This document shows positions 1-10,511 of a DNA stretch of 64,000 nucleotides, piece after piece; the first letter of the stretch is position 1, and every line of letters starts with the position of its first letter. The position numbers were made by a program, and so were the translations under genes. The notes under the pieces are model-generated. The model saw only the letters and a list, made by a program, of their open reading frames with translations, searched no databases and was not told the origin of the DNA. The stretch is from Nepenthes gracilis. Taxonomy: Eukaryota > Streptophyta > Magnoliopsida > Caryophyllales > Nepenthaceae. The stretch spans positions 11,142,592 to 11,206,591 of the forward strand of contig BSYO01000019.1 of NCBI GenBank assembly GCA_033239525.1, written 5' to 3'.

Positions 1-465
1 AGACTAGAGCATGGATGTTATAATTGAAGTGTAAATAATTTAGTTAGCTTATTATTGTATATGATGATGATGATGTAGTACCTTTGTATTATGATGAATG
101 TATCGTTTAGCTTCCGCAGATAATTTTATGGTTTTAGTTGCTTCCGCAATATTTACTTTGTGATCTTGGATTTTGTCATGGTCCTAGATGGCATCTCCAT
201 TTAGTTCTAATATAGTAGCAGAGATACTGTGTTGGAGCCATGGATGATATGACATTTGTGGATTCTATATATGCGTGTTGTAGGATAAAATGGTGATATT
301 TGTTTAGTTGTGTGTTTGTACAGGTTCTTTTAAACAGGTTATAAATTTAGGTTTCAGTCCAATTGTAGAGGAAACTCTATCAAAATTTCTGTAGATTTTA
401 TAAATATTAGTTTTATTTGTTTATTGACGGGAGGTCTTTAAATAATAAGGATCTGTTTCGTCACA
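1..465 (+). mobile_element. 3'-terminal part of a Ty3/gypsy LTR
   Basis: The segment ends in GTTTCGTCACA. Just before the end it has the phrase GAGGAAACTCTATC followed by AAATTTCTGTAGA, which resembles the 3' end of the LTR at 61495-63774 read on its minus strand (GGAGACTTTGCC, AAATTTCTGTAGA, GTCACA). I therefore read it as the end of a plus-oriented LTR of a related family. The start lies left of the window. It abuts minus-strand chromovirus RNase H sequence, so it probably interrupts that element. No open reading frame is seen. The family assignment is by eye. Confidence 0.4.
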
Positions 466-1160
466 CTTACAATTTCCACAATTAATGGATCATTAACTTG
501 CTTCTCCTTAACTTCGTTAATTACCTCTGGTTGGATTTAAAGATAAGATAGGAGAATTCTATCACCCTGAGCATAACGTTGGATATTACACTGCTTCAAA
601 TAATCCAACATTTTCATCTGCTTAACTTGTAACATAGCCACATAACACGATCGATGGCTTAATGCATCTGCAACTACATTTACCCTTCCTAGCTTGTACT
701 GTATTTCACAGTCATAGTCTTTCAAAAAATCAAACCACCTCCATTACCTCATATTACGTTTCTTTTGTGAAAACAGGTACTTTAAACTTTTGTGGTCAGA
801 ATACACAAGAAACTTTTCACCATATAAGTAATGTCTTCAAATTTTCAAAGCAAACACAACAGCAGCTAGCTCTGAATCATGAGTCGGGTAGTTACTTTGA
901 TGAACCTTCAGTTGTCTAGACCCATAAGTTACACGTTACCATACTATATCAGTACACAACTCAAACCCGCCTTAGAGGCGTCACAATGTACCTTAAAACC
1001 TCCTCAACCCTCTGGAATGATCAACACCAGGGCGGTAGTCAAATGACCTTTTAACTCCTGAAAACTCATATTACATTCGTCAGTCCATTCAAATTTAGCC
1101 TCCTTTTTCAGTAATTGAGTCAGACGCATAGCAATCTACGAGATATTTTCTACAAAACAC
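466..1160 (-). pseudogene. Decayed Ty3/gypsy RNase H region (chromovirus pol)
   Basis: On the minus strand, fragments in several frames match the chromovirus RNase H and the RNase H-integrase linker. Near 1000-950 there is VHCDASKAGL, with the catalytic Asp of the RNase H fold. Near 725-660 there is the terminal phrase DYDCEIQYKLG followed by VVADALSHRS. Around 540-470 a further linker reads EVINEVKEKQVNDPLIVEIV. Stops and frameshifts separate the pieces. It continues the RT at 1161-2102 in the normal pol order and stops at the LTR tail at 465. No function is expected. Confidence 0.8.
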
Positions 1161-2102
1161 CTATAATAGCCTGCTATGCCTAAAAAAGCTCCTAATCTCA
1201 GTCACAGAAGTTGGCCTACTCCAATTTGTAACAGTCTCCACCTTTTTTGAATCCACAAAAATACCACTATTAGAAATTACATGCCCCAAAAATATCACTT
1301 TCTCCAACCAAAACTCACATTTACTTAATTTAGCATACAATTTCTCCTCATGGAGCACTTGAAGTACCATCATCAAGTGAGTCTTGTGCTCCTCATGATC
1401 CTTTGAATATATTAGGATATCATTAATAAACACCACCACGAATTTATCTAGATATGGGCTAAACACCCTATTCATCAAATCCATAAATACAGCAGGGGTA
1501 TTCGTGAGACCAAAAGGCATAACAAGGAACTCATGGTGGCCATAATGCGTTTGAAAAGAAGTCTTAGCCACATCTTCTGACTTAATCCTCAACTAATAAT
1601 AACTGAACCTCAAATCAATATTCGAGAACACCCGAGATCCTTACAATTGATCAAATAAATCGTCAATATGCGACAACAGATACTTATTCTTAATCGTGAT
1701 TTTGTTTAACTCACGATAATCAACATATAGCAGCAAAGACCCATCTTTTTTTCTTACAAACAACACCAGTGCTCCACAAGGACATACACTTGGTCTGATA
1801 AAGTCCTTATCTAACAGTTTCTGTAATTGTAACTTCAATTCCTTCAATTCAGTCGGAGTCATACGATAAGGTGTCTTAGAAATCGAACTAACTCCAGGAA
1901 AAAGTGCAATCTCAAATTCAATTTTCTGGTGTGCAGGTAATCCAGGCAATTTTTTCGAAAATGCATCCTTAAAATCATATACAATAAGCATATCCTTAGC
2001 CGGCATACTATGACTCCCAATGGTGAAGGCATATGCCAGGTAAGCTTTACATTTACTTTTCATCAAATGTTTGACATGTGAAGTAAAGATTAATATAGGC
2101 AC
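1161..2102 (-). pseudogene. Ty3/gypsy chromovirus reverse transcriptase, broken
   Basis: Two minus-strand open stretches (2102-1641 and 1592-1161) cover most of a reverse transcriptase. In order they show a fragment resembling the EF.DVFP-type PR-RT linker, [10 protein letters not shown], the core phrase [15 protein letters not shown], then [13 protein letters not shown], and [15 protein letters not shown]. The last replaces the usual F/YVDD catalytic box, so one of the two metal-binding aspartates is Asn. A stop and frame change lie near 1600-1640. Upstream on the same strand is the protease and zinc knuckle, downstream RNase H, the normal Ty3 order. It is a dead copy. Confidence 0.9.
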
Positions 2103-2141
2103 CTCCTTCTTCCTAATGCCTTGAAAGAAAAAGGGTTCCGT

Positions 2142-2715
2142 CTAAGGAATATCAAAACAAACCCTCTTTAGAAAACAATCAATACTAGTATGATATTTAG
2201 CCAGCCAGTCTATTTTTAGAATTACATTAAAATTACCCATGTTCAACAATACTAAATCCACAATCAAATATTTTTCATTCACCTCAATCATACATTCAGG
2301 ATACACAGTATCAGTAATCACAGAGGACCCAGTGTAGGTCAACACAGACAATGTATAATCTAAAACACATGGGGCAGATATAACAAAGTATGAAAACCGT
2401 CAAAAAATAAAAGAGTGGGTAGACCCCAAATCAAATAATATAGAAGCAGGAACTCCACAAATAGATAGGGTACCTTCCACAATATTCGGGGATACCTCCA
2501 GGTACTGAACAATCACCGCGAAGGCCTTAGCAAAAATGATAGGCTTCTTTCCTTTTAGGTTCAAAGGTAATGGGCAGTCTTTCACCAAATGGCCCTACTG
2601 TCCACATCTAAAGCACGCTCCTGACACCTTGCGACATGCTTGCCCCGGATGCTTCCTCCCACAGAAAGCACAATCAGCGGCTGATGTGTGACGGAACGTT
2701 TTTTTATCCTTAGAA
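2142..2715 (-). pseudogene. Gag zinc-knuckle end and retropepsin, broken
   Basis: Read on the minus strand, 2700-2580 encodes two CCHC-like knuckles: CAFCGRKHPGQAC and CFRCGQ, stop, GHLVKDC. An in-frame TAG sits inside the second. They are followed by a pepsin-type protease: in 2588-2400 the active-site strand reads ILFDLGSTHSF, where the family has D-S/T-G; here it is D-L-G. The 2351-2142 stretch contains the second half of the domain (MGNFNVILKIDWL). The gag part begins abruptly about 5 bases from the LTR at 2721, so the gag N-terminus, leader and primer site are missing. Confidence 0.85.
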
Positions 2716-2720
2716 TTTTC

Positions 2721-4871
2721 TGTCATTACTGAAAATAGAAACCTAAACCCAATTAACAACTTAAAGTTTTAGGAAAAAATGGACAGAGTCTCCCCTAAAA
2801 CTGGGCTAAATGGAAATATAATTCCTATTTAAAACCTGCAACATACAGAATAATATCATCATATCCATCAACAGGTACTCTCATTTCAGACACAGGATCA
2901 CAGACGCTGTATATTTTTCTACGGCTTACATTTCATATTTTCTATCCACAATATTAACATTTCAGAATTGAGATTCCATCCATGACTCGTATAGAATCCA
3001 AAAAATATATAGCGAAAGCAGAACTACAAACTTGAGAAAGCATAATTTCTGTTTCATCATATGCATCACATACATTCTATATACAACAGTCTATATGCAT
3101 AATATCCATATACAAAACTATATATCAAATATCAGGCCTTTACAATTTAACTGTTTCTTTTCAAAATTTTTAAAATACTTTGGGTCTCCCGAAGTTTTCA
3201 GGTAGGACTTTAACTATTCCTTATCTTTTGGTACTAGCTCTACCATCTTATTTGGAGGAAAAAAAATAGTAAAATAGTGAGTTAAAATCCAATAAGGTAT
3301 ATACAAACAAGCGGTAAAACTTTTATGCATAACAGAATACTATGAAACGGGTACAATTATATATTAAAGTATAAATACTATAAAATAGTAATTTACAGAA
3401 ATTATAGTATGGAACTATTCAGGAGCAGAACAATGCATGAAAAATAGAGAAAGCATAATTTGATAATAACTAAGCTTTGAAAATTAGAAATCAGTGCAAT
3501 CATACTTCAGAAAGTATAAATCGGTCTCAAATTTATAAGTTACGAAAAATTTCTTTTTTATTAGTAAAGGACCCAACTAGTGGAGGGGGCAAATAATCGA
3601 GGATAGATTGTGTTTACTCTACACAATCTAAGGCCAGAAATCGGAACATGAGATCCCTTCTCACGAGATTTATCCCCTCTCATGGGATATAGAATAGGAG
3701 ATTTCTCCGTCCTGAGGAAGGGTGGACTACATATAACTCTATGAATAGAGTTATCCTCGATTACCATCATAACGTTCTAAGGCATGTTGAGGAACCTAAC
3801 CTGCTGTTTATCAGTCTCGAGTCCTAATTAACAGTATCGAAAATATTTTTTCTTCTAATTTCTTAACTAGAAAATCTTTTTCAGTTTCAGAAATTAGTCA
3901 GAGTTTCAAAATAATTCTTTAGTCAGTTTTAGAATATACAGTAATAGCTTATAATCCTTCAATTTCATTTCAGAACATATAGAAACAGTTTGAAACCCTT
4001 CAGTTTTATTTCAAAAATTCTCAAAAATTTAGAGTATAAATAAGTGTAAATTTTTCAAACATAAATCACATGTTGGACATTATCATGTTACAGATTAACT
4101 TTTTACATATCAGAAATCATAAAAAATAAAGCATCAAATCTTTAATTTTCGTACCTAGAGTTTCGCCAAAATTTTCGAATGATAAACAGACACCAAACAC
4201 ATGTATTTTCATGAAATCAAATGTACATTTAGCAGTAAACACAAAATCTGTCCGATTAATCAGGATAAATAGGTATTATTTATAGTCAATATGTAGAACC
4301 ATGGATTTAGAGTACAAATACTATTTTTGAGATACAAAAAAACAGTAAAAATAAAAAATAACGTTCGAGGTACACTTGCCTGAGCTCGATCTACAGTTAC
4401 TGTTACTCTAATCGGGACTGGACAGTAGATTTCTCCACTTCCTTTTCTCTTCCCTCTCCTTCCTCTCTTCTTTTCTTCGATTACTGTCGGACTCTAGCTG
4501 AAACAAAACCCCTAAAACCCAAATTTTCCTTTTAAACCATGAAGGGAAGGAGTCACGTGCGGGTCCATGTGACCGCCGCTTGAGCGTCGGTCAAGCGGTT
4601 CTCGAGCAGTCACTTGCACAAAAACACGCTGGAGCGTACTGTTCGTAGATGGGGGTCGCTCCCGCCTTGCCTTGGGTGCACCCTTGAGTACAACTTTTGC
4701 ATTTTTGTGCTAGAGGGACCCTCGAGCGGTATTTGAGCGCCCTGGACTCCCTTGGCCCATTTCATCTTATTTTATTTCGGTACCAAATTTTTTCACATTT
4801 TTAAACCTAAATATAATTTCCATCCACATAATTAATTCATAATTATCATGTTCTGGAATCAGGATCTCACA
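2721..4871 (-). repeat. Ty3/gypsy chromovirus LTR (about 2.15 kb)
   Basis: On the minus strand it begins TGTGAGATCC at 4871 and ends around CAGTAATGACA at 2721. It follows the integrase-chromodomain frame and a polypurine tract, so it is a 3' LTR of a minus-oriented element. The same family occurs at 61495-63774: both contain GACCCAACTAG, GATAGATTGTGTTTACTC/TTCACTC and the ACTCTATGAATAG / ACTCCATGGACAA stretch at comparable positions. No real open reading frame lies inside; the short ones are not conserved. The left boundary is approximate. Confidence 0.8.
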
Positions 4872-4905
4872 TTTTTTCCCACTTGAAGAAATTTTATCCT
4901 CGAAA
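4872..4905 (-). other. Polypurine tract and gypsy 3' end signature
   Basis: On the minus strand the sequence reads TTTCGAGGATAAAATTTC, then TTCAAGTGGGAAAAAA, and then the LTR start. This is the usual 3' end of plant chromoviruses: a TTCGAGGA.GAAATT phrase just after the integrase stop, then a purine run that primes plus-strand synthesis. It fixes the orientation of the element and the LTR boundary at 4871. Confidence 0.7.
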
Positions 4906-4924
4906 TTAAACAGTGCTACATACC

Positions 4925-5845
4925 TTAAGAAAACAAATGGGAATATTCACTTTGGATTTCCTCTTCGTGCTCCCATGTGGCTTCCTCCGGTGAATGATTC
5001 CTCCAGAATACTTTTACCAAGGAAATTGTCTTAGTGTGTAACATTTGATCTTTTCGATCCAGAATTTGTATCGACTCCTCGACATAAGATAAATTCTTAT
5101 CGATTGTCAATGGCTCGTACTCAATCATGTGTATGAGATCGTGGACATACTTTTGAAGTATCGATACATGAAATATGTCGTGTACGTCTGCTAGACTAGG
5201 TGGTAGCGCCAATCGGTAAGCTACCTCCTCGATCCTTTCCAGAATCTCAAATTGACCTATGAACCGTGGCTTCAGTTTTCCTTTTACTCTGAACCTGAAC
5301 GTTCCCTTGGATGGTGAAACTTTTAAAAAAAATAAAATCTCCTACCTTAAATCTCAATTATTTCCTTCTCTGATCTAGATAACATTTTTGTCTACTTTAA
5401 ACAACTCTCAAATTTTTATGAATCAATTTAATTTTCTCTGCCGTCTCCTTTATAATTTCAAGATCCGAAATTCTCTTATCTCCAATCTTCTCCCAGTGAA
5501 TCGGCAATCTGCATTTCCTCCCATACAATCCCTCAAAAGACGTCATACCGATACTAGCCTGATAACTGTTATTATATACAAATTCAACCAATGCCAGATA
5601 ACTGTCCCAAGTTCTCTTCATTTCCAACATTGAGGCCCTCAATATATTCTCAAGAATTTGAATGGTACGCTCAGATTGGCCATCAGTATGGGGGTGATAC
5701 GCAGTATTGAACTTCGACTTCATCCCCAACTCCTTATGCAAGCTTTCCCAAAACCTCGAGACAAAATAGAGATCTCTATCAGATACAATTGAGGTAGGTA
5801 TTCCATGAAGTCTCATAATTTCATTCATAATATCAGACAAAACGG
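4925..5845 (-). pseudogene. Chromovirus integrase C-terminal half with chromodomain
   Basis: Minus-strand 5840-5397 encodes the second half of an integrase: SIVSDRDLYFVS (second catalytic Asp), NTAYHPHTDGQSERTIQ (catalytic Glu) and YGRKCRLPIHW. After a stop- and frameshift-rich section (5390-5215), frame 5212-4925 encodes the DIFHVSILQKYV module and a chromodomain-like end (VKVFWRNHSPEEATWEHEEE). The N-terminal zinc finger and first Asp are missing: similarity stops near 5845, where host-like sequence begins. Downstream lie the polypurine tract and LTR of the same element. Confidence 0.9.
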
Positions 5846-5981
5846 AGATTCTTATGCAAGCTCATTTAGGTTTTTCACGTAAAATTTGGTGTACTCATCC
5901 TCTTATTTACTTCTCTGTTCTTACTGTGTGTGTGTGCTGTCACCATTATCATCTTTATTCTGATGCCATTTTTCTGAGCAG
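5846..5981 (+). other. Junction segment, probably the end of a host intron
   Basis: Between the integrase break and the exonuclease frame lies 136 bases of T/C-rich sequence ending TTTTTCTGAGCAG, a good plant 3' splice site. The frame is open through it, but the translation shows no resemblance to the N-terminus of the second exonuclease copy. I therefore take it as intron or unrelated sequence rather than coding. The second copy has no intron at this point, so this is an inference. Confidence 0.4.
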
Positions 5982-6435
5982 GCTCGATGTAGAGTGGCGT
6001 TCGAACTTCCGGTGGGGCTATTGCAACCCCGTTGCTACCCTCCAACTTTGCGTCGGTCGCATATGCCTCATCTACCAACTCATCCACACTCCTTACATCC
6101 CCCGATCGCTGGTGGAATCCCTTGGAAACGAAAACTACATGTTCGTTGGAGTTGAAATCAGTGGCGACGTCGAGAAACTGCTGGGTGACTACGATCTGAC
6201 GGTCTCAAACACCGTGGATCTTGCATGTTTGGCGGCGGATAGGCGAGGCCTCAGACGAAATGCAGGGCTGAAGGAGTTGGCGCGGGAGGTGCTGGGATTT
6301 GAGGTTGAGAAACCGATGCAAGTGACGCGGAGTACGTGGGACGACGTGTGCTTGAGCTGTGAACAGATTCAGTATGCTTGTGTTGATGCGTTTGTTTCTT
6401 TCGAGATCGGAAGGAGGTTGGGTGCTTCTGGATAG
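5982..6435 (+). CDS. Werner-exonuclease-like 3'-5' exonuclease, copy 1, 5' end missing
   Basis: The frame encodes most of a DEDDy-type 3'-5' exonuclease (RNase H-like fold), the single-domain plant relatives of the Werner exonuclease. Motif Exo I is LDVEW with the first Asp and Glu. Exo II is FVGVEISGDVEKL. Exo III is QIQYACVDAFVSFEIGRRL with the Tyr-x3-Asp. The stop TAG is at 6433-6435. All four acidic residues are present, so the remaining domain could fold. About 55 N-terminal residues seen in copy 2 are absent: the frame starts at a likely splice acceptor at 5981, and a retrotransposon relic begins about 136 bases upstream. There is no plausible start codon of its own with the right N-terminus. 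It is either a 5'-truncated pseudogene or has a first exon beyond the retrotransposon. Confidence 0.8.
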
Positions 6436-7746
6436 CAGAAAGGTTCTACAAATTTGAACAAAAAATCATGATCTTGGTCTTTAGAAAGTTTTCCAAAATT
6501 TTGCAGGTTTGGGTTTGCCGGCCTAGGGTTCTTGTAGCTCTTGAAAATCAAATGCATTTTCAATCTATGTATTACTATTTTTCAATCTATTTATTACTAT
6601 TTTTCAACAAATTATGTTTTGTAATTTTATTCATTTATTCTGATTTTAAAATTTATAAAAAAATAAATAGACTGAATTTACAGTTTTGTTTAAAAATTTA
6701 TAAAAAAAATAAATAGACTGAATTTACAGTTTTGTTTAAAAATTTATAAAAAGAATAAATAGACTGAATTGGCATAAAAATCCAATAGTGTCTTCATTGA
6801 GACCATTGAACTCAAGATATGGTAAAATAGTTTTTGGATGGCCAACTATTCCTTTCATAGGCATCACAGTGGTTTTATTTCTAATATTTTTATCCATTAT
6901 TTTGGAAATTTTTAATTTTTTAGTTGTCCAACTTGGCAAACAATATAAAAAAAATTAGGGATATTTTATAAAATAAACGTGATAAAAAAAATAACGAATC
7001 AAAAACTCTTGAAGATCTATCTAATATCTTAACACAACAACTTATAAGTAACGCTTCTACTTAAAAGTGTAAAATTTAAAAATTTACTTATTTGGTAAAA
7101 TGGCCACCATAAGGCAAAGCTAAAAGCCTTATTGAAGCCCATTGAAGATCACTTTTTATGTTTTTATATGTATTTATTTATTATTAATTTTTAATAATTT
7201 TTATTTAAATTAAGTAATTAAATTATATATTTTTTATTATATAGATTTTATCTTTAAGAAGGAAATTTTGTAATAAAAATAAATACAAGAGCTCTTTTGA
7301 GAGCTGATATTTATACTCATTTTTTGTGTTATTTTAAAAATAAGTGATTTTCTCTCTCTCTCTTGCACTTATTTGAGTAATGTAAATGTAAATTGAAAAT
7401 AGAAGTGTTATTTTATTTTTCTTCTCAAAAATAATCTGTACATATATTCCTTCCTTGATGGTACTTTTTTGGTATAAAAAAGATAGAAAGTTATCTTTTT
7501 AATTTTAGGATATTTATTTTTAATTAAATATTTATAATTTAATAATTAATTTTAATTAATTTTTAATTTTTTAAAAAATAATTAAATTATAATTATTTAT
7601 TTAAAAATAAATAATTTAAATTAGATGATAAGATGCTCAGGAGACCGAGCTCGCCTCGCTTTGGGGGAGGGCATTGGTCCGCTAAGCCAAATAATGCAGC
7701 ACCTTTACCTTCATCCATCCATTCACTCTTTGAAACTACAATCGCC
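6436..7746. other. AT-rich spacer between the two exonuclease copies
   Basis: No convincing gene. From 6440 to 7625 the sequence is strongly AT-rich with short homopolymers and, at 6648-6770, a 46-bp tandem repeat. At about 7630 the composition changes to GC-richer sequence that leads into the start codon of copy 2 at 7747, so 7630-7746 is probably its 5' untranslated region. A second small duplication (TTTCAATCTAT.TATTACTAT) sits at 6557-6603. Confidence 0.6.
6648..6770. repeat. 46-bp tandem repeat, almost three copies
   Basis: The phrase ATAAATAGACTGAATT recurs at about 6663, 6709 and 6755, a period of 46. The units are nearly identical apart from A-run length. The repeat is AT-rich and noncoding. 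Confidence 0.85.
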
Positions 7747-8180
7747 ATGGCGATCAGCATCGACCACGAGTTAAGATGCTGGGACCGTGATATCTACTCG
7801 GTCACATTCTTCTAACGCGAAATCGATACATTGGTAACGCACACCGCTGAAATGGTGGAGGCATGGATCGACAACGTCGAGAATATCAACCGTCGGAGGA
7901 TTCATCGTCTTGTCGTCGGCCTTGACGTTGAATGGCTCCGTAACTTCAACTGTAAAATCCACCATCCTGCGGCGACGTTGCAGCTGTGCGTTGGCCTTGA
8001 CTGCCTCATTTTTCAGATCTTGTATGCCGAGGAAATGCCGAAATCTCTCTTTGATTTCCTCGTCGATGAGATTTATACTTTCGTCGGAGTTGGAATTGAC
8101 CGTGATGTGGAGAAGCTCTACGATGAGCACGATTTGGAGGTAGAGAACATCGTCGATCTTCGCCGATTGGCCTCCAAGAG
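7747..8180 (+). pseudogene. Werner-exonuclease-like 3'-5' exonuclease, copy 2, exon 1
   Basis: ATG at 7747 in good context (GCCATGGCG) opens MAISIDHELRCW and VTFF, typical of this plant family, then an in-frame TAA at 7813-7815. After the stop the frame continues as REIDTLVTHTAEMVEAW, RLVVGLDVEW (Exo I, about residues 59-63), the ATLQLCVGLDCLIFQ strand, FVGVGIDRDVEKL (Exo II) and VDLRRLASK. At 8180/8181 it meets a donor, AAGAG|GTATTG. Joining to AG|GAGGGAAC at 25828 restores the frame and gives RRELRNAGLAYLAKEVLG, the family's next block. Exon 1 is 434 bases. The early stop and the exon 2 frameshift make this copy a pseudogene unless translation restarts at the in-frame ATG near 7852. Confidence 0.88.
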
Positions 8181-9417
8181 GTATTGCTCACTCTTTTTTT
8201 CCGTCTCTCCCTCTCTCTTACTAACAGTATTGTAACGCCCCGAGCCCGAGTCACCCGACCCGACCCAAAACCGTCATGTGGAAACCCAAAATCATAAATA
8301 ATCTCATAAATACATCACTAAATAATACATATTAATTTTAATTCCCATAATAAATGTTCTAAATACAATAAATGCTTATAAAAATCTGAACTCTGGAAAT
8401 GCAGTCCCGACAGTAAAACCTCGATTAATAAAGTTAACTTTAAAGCTTCCAAACTTCTCATCCCAAAATAGTCTCTATCCCGAAATTCTTCAGCCATAAC
8501 TTGATTTCTTCTAACCTGTCATAACATTACACTGGAGCCAATAAAACACAAGGTGAGTATAACGCCCAGCAAGTAAATAAACAAAGAAATAATGGAATAC
8601 AATAAAGCGTCTCGGAACATAGTTACATAGATAATTATCCGAGATTCAACAACATGTCGTATCTACGACTCAAAGCTATATGACAACAAGACTCAAGGAT
8701 GCAAATTGGATTCCACCGAATCCGAGTAACAATCACGGCATAGGTTCCACCGAACCCATCACAAATGAGGTCCCAAATAAACAAGATATCACGAAAGTCT
8801 CCTTGGACCCTATACATCACTGTGAACCCTTAATTTACACACCCGACCCACAGCGGGTAACCTCAAGGTTCCGGTGCTCGCAAGTTTGACAAGCGACCCT
8901 ATGGTCTCATGATACTTGCCAGCTGTAGTGTACAAGTACCGATCAATACTCTCGTTATCCCATCGAATAACCTTCACATGTTCTGTGATCCTCTAATCCA
9001 CAGAATATTCATATCATTATCAAGTCAAACCCATCACTACCTCGGCTCGATATCCACTGATATCTCACAATCGGTTTACAGGATTATAAGCATCCATCCA
9101 AATGACCTCAACCCCCGTAATATGGATTCAGTATCGAAAAAGTGTAGACTACACAAAGGTTTTGTAGCCTCCCATTCGACTCGATACCTTAATCTTTTCA
9201 TACATTCTCATCAACTTAGTCATAGAGTGCTAATAAATATACACACACTAACGAAATTGACACAAAGAATATTTACCGGAATTCATCAAAGAAATACGAA
9301 AATATTCACTAAACTGACGGTCATTATTTCAAGCATACCAGACTCACATACATAGATTTATATAAACACATTAGGCTATAAATACTTAAATATACAGATA
9401 CATATAAATATACCAAG

Positions 9418-9418
<1 letters not shown>

Positions 9419-9452
<34 letters not shown>
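9419..9452. repeat. (TA)n microsatellite
   Basis: A run of alternating TA inside the solo LTR. The open reading frame rich in Ile/Tyr on the opposite strand is a by-product of it. Confidence 0.9.
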
Positions 9453-9455
<3 letters not shown>

Positions 9456-10112
9456 TCTGCCATAAATATATCAACCATGCACACACCCTGCCACACGGCA
9501 GTACACACACCCATCGAGCACAGCACACAATCATATATTCTGCCATTTAGAAATTCTGCCAACACAGCATTCACCGACCGTGCATCGAGCACTCACGCAC
9601 CGTGCACAGCGCCGACAGCCGACCAACAGAGCACGAAGCTCTGTTCTTCCGGATTCAGTCTTTTATAACAATTTTCACATAGCATCACTAATTTAATTTC
9701 ATTGAGAAGGAATACGATGAACTTACAGAGAGAAGGACAGATCGGTTGCAACATTGATAGAAGAGTTACTTGCAAGAATGAGAGAGAAGCTTTACTTGCA
9801 AAAGAGAGAGAAGTTTTCACTTGCCTGATTTGAATAGAACGATTAGGATTAATGGCGGCAAGGGATTAACGACGGCGAGGGTTTGCGGCGACGGCGACGT
9901 AAACTAATGACGGCAATGGCAACGGCTCCAACCGCAGCAATTGGCAACGGCGGCAGCGTCGACTGCAGCAATCGGCTAGGGTTTGCGATGGTGGCTCTGG
10001 CACCGATTGACGACGGCAATGCTCTCTTTGGCAATGACGACTACGGCTCCAGACGACGGCGACTCCGGCACAGGAAGCTTCGACTGTAGATGCTCAGACG
10101 ACCCACAACCCC

Positions 10113-10122
10113 AATTTATACA
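10113..10122 (-). promoter_or_regulatory. Putative TATA box of the solo LTR
   Basis: On the minus strand the sequence is GTGTATAAATTGGGG, about 550 bases from the LTR 5' end once the nested element is removed. The position fits a U3 promoter, and the GC-rich stretch that follows (9850-10080) fits R/U5. Composition and position are the only evidence. Confidence 0.4.
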
Positions 10123-10511
10123 CCCACAATTTGGCCGCCCGATTAATTGAACGGAATTGAAACTGCTTAACAGTCGAAGGGGTGAAACGACAGAAGAAAT
10201 TAAGAGGGAGATGGAGATACGTAACAGAGGGAAGAGAGAGACAGAGAGACGGGAGAGAAAGAGAGAGAAACCGAGAGACGCAGGGAGATGAATCGAGAAG
10301 AAAGGGGGTATAATGGTGGAAATTAATTACATTAATTTTAATATTATAATTATTTAAACGTTTATATTATTTATTATATTAATTACTTATACGTTTTGTT
10401 AAATTTATTATTTATCATTTACTATATTAATATAATTATATTTATTATTAAAATGTTATACTTTATATATTATTATTATTATTATTAATTATTATATTTT
10501 CATATTATTAT

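Noticed and set aside
9386..10089. Small frames in the GC-rich part of the solo LTR (Arg- or Ala-rich)
   Set aside because: ACGGCG-type low-complexity sequence in R/U5 of an LTR; no start context or homology.
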